A DNA stretch of 64,000 bases from Lachnospiraceae bacterium (GTDB lineage: Bacteria > Bacillota > Clostridia > Lachnospirales > Lachnospiraceae), in assembly GCA_009774615.1 (NCBI GenBank), contig VSOC01000002.1:28860-92859 (forward strand), written 5' to 3'. How positions within the stretch are numbered: the first letter of the stretch is position 1; the number at the start of each line of letters is the position of its first letter. Below, piece after piece: positions 24,615 through 33,313 of this stretch. The notes below the pieces were generated by a model, which searched no databases, was not told the DNA's origin, and saw only the letters and a program-made list of their open reading frames with translations. A program made the translations under genes and the position numbers.

Positions 24615-27188
24615 GTGGATGAAGAAAATAAACCATATGAAGCAAAACATTATGAAATTCGCCTGTCCGTAAGGGAACTGGTGGAATTTGTCCTGCGCAG
24701 CGGCGATATCGACAGCAGACAGGCCGCCGGAGGAAAGAAGGAAGCCATGCAGGAGGGAAGCCGCCTTCACCGGAAGATTCAGCGGCGGATGGGGGCGTCC
24801 TACCAGGCCGAAGTGGCGATGAAGCATACCGTGGAAGAAGAACATTTCCGGCTTTTGATTGAAGGCCGTGCCGACGGGGTGATGGAGGAAAACAGCGGAT
24901 GGGCCATTGATGAGATTAAATGCATGTACATGGATATTTCCCGGCTGGAAGCCCCTGTTCCCGTCCATCTGGCCCAGGCGATGTGCTACGCCTATTTTTT
25001 GTGTTTGACTAAGGAACTTTCCTCTGTGGGGGTGCAGCTGACGTACTGCCAGATAGAAACCGAAGAAATCCGGCGGTTTCGGGAGGAAAAGACGGCGCAG
25101 GAATTAAAAAACTGGTTTGCAGACCTAACCGGTAAATATAAACAATGGGCGGATTTTCAGTATTTCCATCATCTGCGCCGCCAGGAATCGTTAAAAAAGC
25201 TGACTTTTCCCTTTCCTTACCGCAGGGGGCAGAAGGAACTGGCGGTGGATGTTTACCGGAGCATTGTCCGCAGACGGAATTTGTACATCCAGGCACCCAC
25301 CGGGATTGGAAAGACGCTTTCCACGCTGTTTCCCTCGTTAAAGGCTATGGGGGAGGGTTACGGAGAAAAACTGTTTTACCTGACCGCCAAGACGATAACC
25401 CGGCAGGTGGCACAGGAGGGGCTGGATATTCTGAGGAAGAACGGGCTGTTTTTTTCTTCGGTTACGATTACGGCAAAGGAAAAACTCTGTGTCCTGGAAA
25501 AGCCGGAATGTCATCCCGACGCCTGTCCTTACGCTAAGGGACATTTTGACAGGGTCAATGCGGCGGTGTTTGCACTGATTAACCAGGAAACCGCCATTGA
25601 CCGGGAAAAGCTGATTGCCTATGCAAAGCAGTACCGGGTCTGTCCTTTTGAATTTTGCCTGGATGTCAGCCTTTGGGTGGACGGGATTATCTGTGATTAC
25701 AATTATGTTTTTGACCCTAATGTGCGGCTGAAGCGGTATTTTGCCGAGGGAAAGAAAGGGGATTACCTGTTTTTAATTGACGAGGCCCACAACCTCCTCT
25801 CCCGTGCCCGCGAGATGTACAGTGCCGCATTGGTGAAGGAGGATGTCCTTCTTATCCGGCGGCTGGTGAAGGAGCGCAGTCCAAAGCTTGCCCGGCTGTT
25901 GGATGCCTGCAATAAGAGCCTTTTAGAATATAAACGCCAGTGCGAAACCTACATGGTTTTGGAGGAAATCAGCCATCTGGCACTTCAGGTGATGGGGATA
26001 TTTTCAGAACTGGAAGTTTTTATGGAAGAATGTACAGACCTTCCCGAACGCGATCTGGTGTTGGAGTTTTATTTTCAAATTCGGGACTTTATAACCATAT
26101 TTGAACAATTAGACGACGGCTATCGGATCTACAGCCAGATGACGGAGGACGGGCGCTTTCAAATCCGGCTGTTCTGCATTAATCCGTCCGGGCCTCTGCG
26201 ATTGTGTATGGATCAGGGGATCAGCACGATATTATTTTCCGCAACCCTGCTTCCCATGCCTTATTATAAGGAACTGCTGAGCGGGGAACCGGAAGGCTAT
26301 GCCATTTATGCCGAAAGCCCATTTCCCAGAGAAAACCGTTTGCTTCTGGTGGCCCGCGATATCAGCAGCAAATACAGCCGCAGAAACCAGAGGGAATATC
26401 AGAAGGCGGCGGAATATGTGGAGAAAATTGTGAGGGGAAGAAGGGGAAATTACATGGTGTTCTGTCCATCTTACCAATATATGGGAGAAGTGGCACGGGC
26501 GCTTGAGGCAAGAAACAGAGGGAAGATAGGCGGGGATGATAAAGATCGGAAAGGAGAAGGAGAAGAAGCGGCAGGGGCAAGAGAGGAGATGCGGTTTCGC
26601 CTTCTGGTGCAGGAGAGCCGGATGGATGAAGAGGAGAGAGAAGCTTTTTTGCGGGAGTTTTTGCAGGATGGGCAGGAAGAAGAGCAGAATGGGCAGGAGG
26701 AGGAAGAGCAAGAGGAAGACTTAAGCAGGGAAATTTTAAATAGGGAAAGGGTGACCGGAAAACGGGCAGAGAAAACAAAGAGTCTGGTTGCCCTCTGCGT
26801 AATGGGCGGAATCTTTGGGGAGGGGATTGATTTAAAGGAAGAAAGTCTTATCGGCGTTATCGTGATCGGCACAGGGCTTCCCATGGTTTGTGCGGAGCAG
26901 GAGATTTTAAAAAACTATTTTGAGGAAAAGCAGAAGCCCGGCTTCGCCTATGCTTTCCAGTATCCGGGGATGAATAAGGTGATGCAGGCTGCCGGGCGGG
27001 TGATTCGGACGGTGAAGGATGAAGGGGTGATTGCCCTTTTGGACGAGCGTTTCCTCCGGCCCGATTATCTTGCTCTTTTTCCGCGGGAGTGGGCCGATTT
27101 TAAGAGGGTTACGCTGTCTGCGGTGGAACAGGCGACCAGGGAGTTCTGGGAGGGCAGGGAGATTGCCCGGCAGAACGAAACCGATTAG
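24615..27188 (+). CDS. PD-(D/E)XK nuclease fused to an XPD/DinG-type iron-sulfur helicase
   Basis: An 857-residue DNA repair-type protein. The N terminus (about 1-160) resembles RecB/Cas4 nucleases: GRADGVMEE followed by AIDEIKC supplies the D...ExK pattern. The SF2 helicase part has Walker A APTGIGKT (227-234) and DEAH (389-392). Four cysteines in between (KLCVLEKPECHPDACPY and CPFEFC regions) are placed as in the XPD/Rad3 4Fe-4S domain. GEGIDL and AAGRVIRT are motifs V and VI. A Glu/Gln-rich low-complexity insert (about 635-715) splits the second helicase lobe. GTG 24615 is chosen as start with GGGGGTGA upstream. Likely role: processing of damaged or flapped DNA. Confidence 0.85.
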   Translation: MDEENKPYEAKHYEIRLSVRELVEFVLRSGDIDSRQAAGGKKEAMQEGSRLHRKIQRRMGASYQAEVAMKHTVEEEHFRLLIEGRADGVMEENSGWAIDEIKCMYMDISRLEAPVPVHLAQAMCYAYFLCLTKELSSVGVQLTYCQIETEEIRRFREEKTAQELKNWFADLTGKYKQWADFQYFHHLRRQESLKKLTFPFPYRRGQKELAVDVYRSIVRRRNLYIQAPTGIGKTLSTLFPSLKAMGEGYGEKLFYLTAKTITRQVAQEGLDILRKNGLFFSSVTITAKEKLCVLEKPECHPDACPYAKGHFDRVNAAVFALINQETAIDREKLIAYAKQYRVCPFEFCLDVSLWVDGIICDYNYVFDPNVRLKRYFAEGKKGDYLFLIDEAHNLLSRAREMYSAALVKEDVLLIRRLVKERSPKLARLLDACNKSLLEYKRQCETYMVLEEISHLALQVMGIFSELEVFMEECTDLPERDLVLEFYFQIRDFITIFEQLDDGYRIYSQMTEDGRFQIRLFCINPSGPLRLCMDQGISTILFSATLLPMPYYKELLSGEPEGYAIYAESPFPRENRLLLVARDISSKYSRRNQREYQKAAEYVEKIVRGRRGNYMVFCPSYQYMGEVARALEARNRGKIGGDDKDRKGEGEEAAGAREEMRFRLLVQESRMDEEEREAFLREFLQDGQEEEQNGQEEEEQEEDLSREILNRERVTGKRAEKTKSLVALCVMGGIFGEGIDLKEESLIGVIVIGTGLPMVCAEQEILKNYFEEKQKPGFAYAFQYPGMNKVMQAAGRVIRTVKDEGVIALLDERFLRPDYLALFPREWADFKRVTLSAVEQATREFWEGREIARQNETD

Positions 27189-27292
27189 TTTTCCGGGTAG
27201 AGCAGGTTCGTGTGTTCGCCAGAACATAGCTGGCTGGTTTGGCTGGCAGGATGAAGCCGTTTAAAAGATAAAATAAAGCAGGAGTCCGGGAA

Positions 27293-28168
27293 TTACAGCA
27301 TATCCATAAATTGTTTTGCCGCCTGGGAAACGGGGATGTTTTCATTATAGGCGACCACAATCTGCCTGGCGGGAAGGCTTTCCTGAAGCTGTAGGATGTA
27401 AAGCTGCGGTTCCTGTTTTGGAATACAGAAATCCGGGACAAAGGCAATTCCCAGACCAATCCGTGCAAGGTCGATTAAAAGGTCATTGCTGCTTAATTCG
27501 ATTTCCGGGACAAGGTCTAGCTGGCTTTGCTGGAACAGGCGGTGGAGAAATTCGCTGGTGGTGCTTTTTCGGTCAAGCATTAAAATCGGATGTTTCTGTA
27601 ACTCCTGCAGAGTGAGTTTTTTCTTTTCCAGAGGGAAATGTTCACGGTTTGCCACAAAGACATCGTGAAATTCGTAGATCATCCGTACATTTTGAATATT
27701 GGAAAGCCCGGAGTTGGGATAGTTGGTAACGATAAAGTCCACCTGACCGTTTTCAAGAAGTCCGGCACAGGCTAAAGAGGTCTGGTTAGTTACCTTAATA
27801 TGCACATTTGGATAGCGGAGATGAAATTCTTTTAAGTAGTTGACCAGGTAATAGCGGCAGATGGTGTCGCTGGCACCGATCCGAAGCTGTCCGCCGTTTA
27901 AGGTATTGGCCTCAAGAAGCTGATTTTCGCCCTTGCGGATAAGGTTCATCGCCGGTTCCACATGCTTAAACAGGATTTCGCCCTCCGGGGTGAGCTGGAC
28001 GCGCTTGGTGCTGCGGATAAAAAGGGTCTGGTTCAGCTTTTTTTCCAGAACCTTGATGGACTGGCTGACGGCGGACTGGGAGATAAAAAGCTGTTTGGAT
28101 GCTTCCGAAAAGCTTAAGGTAACTGCAACATGGTAAAAGACTTTATAAAGTTCGTAATTGATGTCCAT
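27293..28168 (-). CDS. LysR-family transcriptional regulator
   Basis: A 291-residue regulator. The winged helix-turn-helix at residues 1-60 includes FSEASKQLFISQSAVSQSIK, and the C-terminal effector domain shows LRIGASDTICRYYL and IGLGIAFVPDFCI. Reading the minus strand, ATG at 28168 has GAAGGG upstream. It is divergent from the sigma-like gene at 28360, sharing a 191-bp control region, so that gene is a plausible target. It converges on the helicase gene without an obvious terminator. Effector unknown. Confidence 0.9.
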   Translation of the reverse strand: MDINYELYKVFYHVAVTLSFSEASKQLFISQSAVSQSIKVLEKKLNQTLFIRSTKRVQLTPEGEILFKHVEPAMNLIRKGENQLLEANTLNGGQLRIGASDTICRYYLVNYLKEFHLRYPNVHIKVTNQTSLACAGLLENGQVDFIVTNYPNSGLSNIQNVRMIYEFHDVFVANREHFPLEKKKLTLQELQKHPILMLDRKSTTSEFLHRLFQQSQLDLVPEIELSSNDLLIDLARIGLGIAFVPDFCIPKQEPQLYILQLQESLPARQIVVAYNENIPVSQAAKQFMDML

Positions 28169-28217
28169 GGATTTTTGTTTCCCTTCATTTATTAGTTATT
28201 CTTATAAATATAAAGCT

Positions 28218-28247
28218 ATTTTACCACTAAAGATAAAGGCTTGTAAA
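28218..28247 (-). promoter_or_regulatory. Probable promoter of the LysR gene
   Basis: On the minus strand TTTACA (28247-28242), an 18-bp spacer and TAAAAT (28223-28218) lie about 50 bp upstream of the start codon. Confidence 0.5.
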
Positions 28248-28304
28248 GAGAAGTTTGTAAAATAAAAGATTATGTAGAACAATGGAGAAACATGATGTTC
28301 AATT

Positions 28305-28330
28305 GTTGCCGTGAACATGTGAGCAGTAAT
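28305..28330. repeat. Dispersed 26-bp palindromic element, copy 2
   Basis: Matches the reverse complement of the first 26 bp of the element at 24410 at about 22 positions: GTTGCCGTGAAC then TGTGAGCAGTAAT. It ends 30 bp before the sigma-like gene start. Confidence 0.7.
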
Positions 28331-28359
28331 GTTCAATTTTATAGATAGGAGAAAGCGGA

Positions 28360-28872
28360 ATGAACGAAACCTATTACCAGATGTATTTAGATGAATTAAG
28401 GGGGATTAAGCCCTGTGATGATAAGGAGAGAGCGGACTTGCTGCCGAAGGCGGCGGCAGGAGATCAGGGGGCCAGGGACAGATTAATTGAAGGCCATTTG
28501 ATTTTCGCGCTGGCCGTTGCCAAGGATTTTCGGGATAAGGGGATTTATGCCAATGATCTTGTGCAGGAAGCCAACTTAGCCCTTACGATGGCGGTTTTAG
28601 AATACCGGGAAGGGGATTTTCTCAGCTTTGCCCGGGACAGAATGCTTAAAGCCCTCCAGGAACTTTTAGCTGAACAGGAACAGGAGGAGAAAGCCGGGGA
28701 GGAGATATTGGCCAGGATTAATGTTTTGCAGGAGGTTTCTAAAAAAATGGCTGAGGAACTTGGCAGGGAAGCGACCGTGGAAGAACTGGCGCAGCGGATG
28801 GGAACGACCAGCGAGGAAATTAAGCAGATGATGAAGACGGCGGTGGATGCGCTGAAGGTGTATGGGGAGTAG
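28360..28872 (+). CDS. Sigma-70-like protein with regions 2-3 only
   Basis: A 170-residue protein. Residues 40-105 align with sigma region 2: RDRLIEGHLIFALAVAKDF and GIYANDLVQEANLALTMAVLEY match the core-binding helices. The aromatic-rich region 2.3/2.4 that melts and reads the -10 box is replaced by FLSFARDRMLKALQELL. Residues 115-165 (MAEELGREATVEELAQRMG) match region 3. Region 4 is absent, so no -35 recognition is expected. It may bind core polymerase as a modulator rather than a full sigma factor. ATG 28360 follows AGGAG. The gene is divergent from a LysR regulator. Confidence 0.8.
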   Translation: MNETYYQMYLDELRGIKPCDDKERADLLPKAAAGDQGARDRLIEGHLIFALAVAKDFRDKGIYANDLVQEANLALTMAVLEYREGDFLSFARDRMLKALQELLAEQEQEEKAGEEILARINVLQEVSKKMAEELGREATVEELAQRMGTTSEEIKQMMKTAVDALKVYGE

Positions 28873-29054
28873 GTAGCATGATACAGGTGGTTCAAGAATC
28901 CCAGCTCCCGGATAGAAAGCCCCGGCTGCATGCACCAGAGCAGAAACGGCGGCTTTTTCGACCGTTTAACCCATGTCCTGCATTTATAATATAACCTTAT
29001 AAATACTATAAATGTTATTAATTTTACTAATTTATTATAGCTGTGATAGAATTA
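28873..29054 (+). other. Intergenic stretch after the sigma-like gene
   Basis: No gene is supported here. The first 100 bp are G+C-rich with a short AAACGG/CCGTTT hairpin; from 28980 the sequence becomes very A+T-rich (runs such as TTATAAATACTATAAATG). No known riboswitch was recognised, although purL lies downstream. Confidence 0.5.
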
Positions 29055-29088
29055 GGGCAGATAACCGGAAACCGGCTCTGCCTTTTTT
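29055..29088 (+). terminator. Terminator upstream of the purL leader
   Basis: GGGCAGA pairs with TCTGCC and CCGG with CCGG around an AAA loop, then six T follow. It should end transcripts arriving from the sigma-like gene. Confidence 0.8.
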
Positions 29089-29103
29089 GTGTACCAAAGG
29101 ATA

Positions 29104-29151
29104 TTGTACAGGAAAATCATGCACAGACCATCGTTTGCACAGGAAAATTAT
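29104..29151 (+). repeat. Twin 17-bp direct repeats before the purL palindrome
   Basis: TTGTACAGGAAAATCAT (29104-29120) and TTGCACAGGAAAATTAT (29135-29151) differ at two positions and are 31 bp apart. They could be a regulator's half sites or a promoter duplication; TTGTACAGGAAA also occurs at about 24556. Confidence 0.6.
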
Positions 29152-29153
29152 AT

Positions 29154-29319
29154 CTAGTACTGTGTTGCGTAAATAACGGTGAATAGGTACCTGATGTCTG
29201 CGTTAGATGTGAATCCCGCGAAACGAAGGCGTAGTGGTGCTACGTCGAGTTTCGTGGGGTTTACAGATGACGTAGACAGCGGGTGCATATTCACTGGAAT
29301 TTACGCAATGCAGTACTAG
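29154..29319. mobile_element. 166-bp full-length palindrome (hairpin MITE-like element)
   Basis: The two halves are inverted copies along almost their whole length: the left end CTAGTACTG then TTGCGTAAAT then GTGAATA is mirrored by TATTCAC, ATTTACGCAA and CAGTACTAG at the right end. The centre folds as CGAAAC...GCGTAG-TGGTG-CTACG...GTTTCG. By eye about three quarters of positions pair. The ends can be read as GTACTG/CAGTAC flanked by TA, which would fit a TA-duplicating (IS630/Tc1-like) transposon derivative. No transposase frame is inside. It lies 38 bp before the purL start, in the leader. Confidence 0.8.
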
Positions 29320-29357
29320 GCAGATTGCCGCCCCACAACGATACAGGAGGAATCTCT

Positions 29358-32300
29358 ATGAGCGTAACCCGCATTTTTGTAGAAAAAAAGCCTGATTTTG
29401 CCGTGAAAGCAAAGGAACTTCAGGAAGAAATTAAGACCTATTTAAACATTTCCGCTGTGACCAATGTCCGTGTTCTTATCCGCTATGATATTGAAAATCT
29501 GTCCGAGGAAACTTATCGGCAGAGTTTAATTACTATTTTTTCTGAACCGCCGCTGGATTTTGTCTATGAGGAAGAATTTCCGGCAGGGGAAACGGACAGG
29601 GTTTTTTCTGTGGAATACCTTCCCGGGCAGTTTGACCAGCGGGCGGATTCTGCCGAGCAGTGTGTAAAGCTGTTAAATGAAAACGAGGAACCCGTTATCC
29701 GCTCGGCGACCACTTATGTGATTTCCGGCAGCATCACTGATGAAGAGTTTTGTGCGGTAAAGAACTTCTGCATTAACCCGGTGGATTCCCGCGAGGCCGA
29801 AGCGAAAAAACCGCAGACCTTAATTACCGTGTTTGAAACCCCGGCGGATGTGGCGGTGATGGACGGTTTCTGTGCTATGGACGAAGCTGCACTTGGCGAA
29901 CTTTACGCTTCCCTAAATCTGGCAATGACCGTCAAGGATTTTGCGCATATTCAAAATTATTTTAAAACCGAAGAAAACCGTGACCCGTCCATTACGGAAA
30001 TCCGGGTGCTGGATACTTATTGGTCGGATCATTGCCGCCATACCACTTTTTCCACCGAACTGACCGAGGTTGAATTTTCCGACGGCGACTACCGCGAGCC
30101 AATCGAAGCTGCCTATCAAAACTACCTGTCCGACCGCAGGGAACTGTATAAAGATCGCAAAGACAAGTTTGTTTGCCTGATGGATTTGGCGCTTATGGGG
30201 ATGAAAAAACTTCGGGCCGAGGGAAAGCTTGAAGATCTGGAGGTTTCCGAGGAAATTAATGCCTGCTCCATCGTCGTTCCCGTGACGATTGACGGCGTGA
30301 CCGAAGAATGGCTGATTAATTTTAAAAACGAAACCCACAACCACCCCACGGAAATCGAACCTTTCGGCGGTGCGGCAACCTGCCTTGGGGGTGCAATCCG
30401 CGATCCATTGTCGGGAAGAACCTATGTTTATCAGGCAATGCGTGTGACCGGAGCCGCCGATCCCACAAAACCGTTAAGCGAAACTCTCCACGGCAAGCTT
30501 CCGCAGAAAAAGCTGGTGACCGGAGCCGCCCACGGCTACAGTTCCTACGGCAACCAGATTGGCTTAGCCACGGGTTTTGTGAAGGAAATTTATCATCCGG
30601 GCTATGCTGCAAAGCGCATGGAGATCGGTGCGGTGATGGGTGCTGCCCCGCGCAGGGATGTTGTCCGGGAAACCTCCGATCCGGGCGATAAAATTATCCT
30701 GCTCGGCGGAAGGACAGGCCGCGACGGCATCGGCGGTGCTACCGGTTCGTCCAAGGTGCACACCGAGGCTTCCATCGAGGTCTGCGGTGCCGAGGTGCAG
30801 AAGGGAAATGCGCCGACGGAGAGAAAATTACAGCGCATGTTCCGCCGCCCCGAGGTTTCCCGTCTGATTAAAAAGTGCAATGATTTCGGCGCAGGCGGTG
30901 TTTCGGTAGCCATCGGCGAGCTTGCCGCAGGATTAATGATTGATTTGGATAAAGTTCCGAAAAAATATGCCGGCCTGGACGGGACGGAGATTGCCATTTC
31001 CGAGTCCCAGGAGAGGATGGCGGTTGTCGTTGACCCGAAGGACGTGGATCAGTTCCTGGCTTATGCCGCAGAAGAAAACTTAGAGGCTGTGACCGTAGCT
31101 GAAGTGACCAGAGAACCCCGCCTGCGGATGCACTGGCGCAAAAAAACGATCGTTGATTTAAGCCGTGCCTTCCTCGATACGAACGGTGCCCACCAGGAAG
31201 CGAAGGTTAAGGTTTCCATTCCTGCAAAAGAGGATAATGTATTCCGGAGAAAAGAAGTGGGCGATGTAAGAGAAACCTGGCTAAATCTTCTTTCTTCCTT
31301 AAATGTGTGCTCCCAGAAGGGCCTGGTGGAAATGTTTGACGGCTCCATTGGTGCAGGAAGTGTTTTCATGCCCTACGGCGGGCGCTACCAGCTGACGGAA
31401 ACCCAGTCCATGGTGGCAAAGCTGCCTGTGCTGGAGGGAAGTACCGATACCGTAACGATGATGAGCTACGGCTTTGACCCGAACCTTTCAAGCTGGAGTC
31501 CCTACCATGGTGCTGTTTATGCAGTGGTTTCCTCTGTGGCAAAGATTGTGGCAGCCGGAGGTGATTTCAGCAAAATCCGTTTTACCTTCCAGGAGTATTT
31601 CCAGAGGATGACTGCCGATCCCGCACGCTGGAGCCAGCCGTTTTCCGCACTTTTGGGGGCGTATCAGGCGCAGCTTGGTTTTGGTCTGCCTTCCATCGGC
31701 GGAAAGGATTCTATGTCGGGAACCTTTGACGACGCTGCCCACGGGGAAATTAATGTGCCGCCGACCCTGGTTTCCTTTGCTGTCGATGTAGCCAGCAATA
31801 AGACAATAATAACCCCTGAGTTTAAGCGCCCGGGAAGTAAGCTGGTGGTCTTTAAGGCACAGAGGGATGCCTGGGATCTGCCGGATTATGCGCAGATCAT
31901 GGAAGGCTATGCTAAGCTTCACCAGGATATTAAGGATGGGAAGATTATCTCCGCCTATGCCGTGGAGGGAAATGGTCTGGCAGAAGCCGTGAGCAAGATG
32001 GCTTTTGGCAATAAGCTTGGCGTGAAGGTAGAACACAATGTTGATCCTAGAGATTTCTTTGCACCTGACTGGGGTTCCATCGTCTGCGAAGTTCCCGACG
32101 GAAAAGTGGGCGAGCTTTCGATTTCTTACACTTTGATTGGCGAAGTGACGGACAGGGGAGTCTTGGAATACGGCCCGGTTTCGATTTCCATGGACGAAGC
32201 ATTAAACGTATGGACAGGCACGCTGGAAAAGGTATTCCCGACGAAGTCCGGCGTAAAGCAGGAAGAGGTTTCTCAGGCTGTTTACCATGCTGACCCGGAA

Positions 32301-33128
32301 AGCATCTATGTATGCAGCCACAAGCTGGCGGCACCGAATGTATTTATTCCCGTATTCCCGGGAACAAACTGCGAATACGACAGTACAAAAGCCTTTACCC
32401 GTGCCGGGGCGAGGGTGAGAACCAGGGTATTTAAGAACCTGTCTGCCCAGGACATCCGTGATTCCGTAAACGCTTACAGGGAAGAGATTGCCAAAGCCCA
32501 GATCGTGATGTTCCCCGGCGGCTTTTCCGCAGGCGACGAGCCGGAGGGATCGGCAAAATTCTTCGCAACCGTATTCCGCAATGCGGTGATTAAGGAAGAA
32601 ATCGAAAAACTCTTAAACGAGCGCGACGGCTTAATGCTTGGCATCTGCAACGGCTTTCAGGCATTGATTAAGCTGGGACTTTTACCGGAAGGGATCATCT
32701 GCCCGCAGAGTGAAACTTCCCCGACTCTGGCGATGAACACCATCGGGCGTCATATTTCCAAGATGGTTTATACGAAGGTGGTAACGAATAAATCTCCGTG
32801 GCTGGCGGGTGCCGAGTTAGGAGCGGTTTACTGTAACCCGGCTTCCCACGGCGAGGGACGGTTTGTGGCAGATAAAGCGTGGATAGAGCGGCTCTTTGCA
32901 AACGGACAGGTGGCGACGCAGTATGTAAATGATCAAGGCGAGGCAACCATGGATGAGTTCTGGAACCCGAACGGTTCTTACCAGGCCATCGAAGGCATCA
33001 CAAGCCCCGACGGAAGGATTCTGGGAAAGATGGCTCATTCGGAACGGCGCGGGGAAGCTGTGGCGATGAATATCTACGGCGAGCAGGATATGAAGATCTT
33101 TGCGTCTGGGGTGAGGTATTTTCAGTAA
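29358..33128 (+). CDS. purL: Phosphoribosylformylglycinamidine synthase, long single-chain form
   Basis: A 1256-residue purine biosynthesis enzyme converting FGAR, ATP and glutamine to FGAM. It combines the N-terminal PurS-like part, two AIRS-like synthase halves (for example FKNETHNHPTEIEPFGGAAT and FDGSIGAGSVFMPYGG) and a C-terminal class I glutaminase. The glutaminase has nucleophile C1097 in GICNGFQAL and a His in NPASHGEGRF. True start is ATG 29358 with AGGAGG at 29345-29350; an upstream in-frame GTG lies within the palindromic element and is rejected. No other pur gene is adjacent. Some Clostridia use this fused form rather than PurSQL. Confidence 0.96.
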   Translation: MSVTRIFVEKKPDFAVKAKELQEEIKTYLNISAVTNVRVLIRYDIENLSEETYRQSLITIFSEPPLDFVYEEEFPAGETDRVFSVEYLPGQFDQRADSAEQCVKLLNENEEPVIRSATTYVISGSITDEEFCAVKNFCINPVDSREAEAKKPQTLITVFETPADVAVMDGFCAMDEAALGELYASLNLAMTVKDFAHIQNYFKTEENRDPSITEIRVLDTYWSDHCRHTTFSTELTEVEFSDGDYREPIEAAYQNYLSDRRELYKDRKDKFVCLMDLALMGMKKLRAEGKLEDLEVSEEINACSIVVPVTIDGVTEEWLINFKNETHNHPTEIEPFGGAATCLGGAIRDPLSGRTYVYQAMRVTGAADPTKPLSETLHGKLPQKKLVTGAAHGYSSYGNQIGLATGFVKEIYHPGYAAKRMEIGAVMGAAPRRDVVRETSDPGDKIILLGGRTGRDGIGGATGSSKVHTEASIEVCGAEVQKGNAPTERKLQRMFRRPEVSRLIKKCNDFGAGGVSVAIGELAAGLMIDLDKVPKKYAGLDGTEIAISESQERMAVVVDPKDVDQFLAYAAEENLEAVTVAEVTREPRLRMHWRKKTIVDLSRAFLDTNGAHQEAKVKVSIPAKEDNVFRRKEVGDVRETWLNLLSSLNVCSQKGLVEMFDGSIGAGSVFMPYGGRYQLTETQSMVAKLPVLEGSTDTVTMMSYGFDPNLSSWSPYHGAVYAVVSSVAKIVAAGGDFSKIRFTFQEYFQRMTADPARWSQPFSALLGAYQAQLGFGLPSIGGKDSMSGTFDDAAHGEINVPPTLVSFAVDVASNKTIITPEFKRPGSKLVVFKAQRDAWDLPDYAQIMEGYAKLHQDIKDGKIISAYAVEGNGLAEAVSKMAFGNKLGVKVEHNVDPRDFFAPDWGSIVCEVPDGKVGELSISYTLIGEVTDRGVLEYGPVSISMDEALNVWTGTLEKVFPTKSGVKQEEVSQAVYHADPESIYVCSHKLAAPNVFIPVFPGTNCEYDSTKAFTRAGARVRTRVFKNLSAQDIRDSVNAYREEIAKAQIVMFPGGFSAGDEPEGSAKFFATVFRNAVIKEEIEKLLNERDGLMLGICNGFQALIKLGLLPEGIICPQSETSPTLAMNTIGRHISKMVYTKVVTNKSPWLAGAELGAVYCNPASHGEGRFVADKAWIERLFANGQVATQYVNDQGEATMDEFWNPNGSYQAIEGITSPDGRILGKMAHSERRGEAVAMNIYGEQDMKIFASGVRYFQ

Positions 33129-33197
33129 TTCGACGATAATGGACATATGTGAATAATAACCGTTTAAAGCAATAGATGTTTCAACCAATAGGATTTC

Positions 33198-33226
33198 TTG
33201 ATTTTATGCTGTTTTCATGGTAAGAT
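33198..33226 (+). promoter_or_regulatory. Candidate promoter of the aspartate kinase gene
   Basis: TTGATT (33198-33203), 17-bp spacer and TAAGAT (33221-33226). The leader is about 80 nt and A+T-rich. No lysine riboswitch or T-box was recognised in it. Confidence 0.45.
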
Positions 33227-33313
33227 AATGATGATTTATGGTTTTTACATGATAATTGTATGAATGTGTTAGGCATGAATGGTAGAAAAATATAAGAAAA
33301 AGAGGAGAACATC

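Noticed and set aside
29283..29357. In-frame N-terminal extension of purL starting with GTG at 29283
   Set aside because: It lies in the right arm of the palindromic element, lacks a ribosome binding site, and ATG 29358 has a perfect AGGAGG.
28873..29357. Purine riboswitch or related RNA before purL
   Set aside because: I could not find the conserved purine-riboswitch core; the structure present is the long palindrome.
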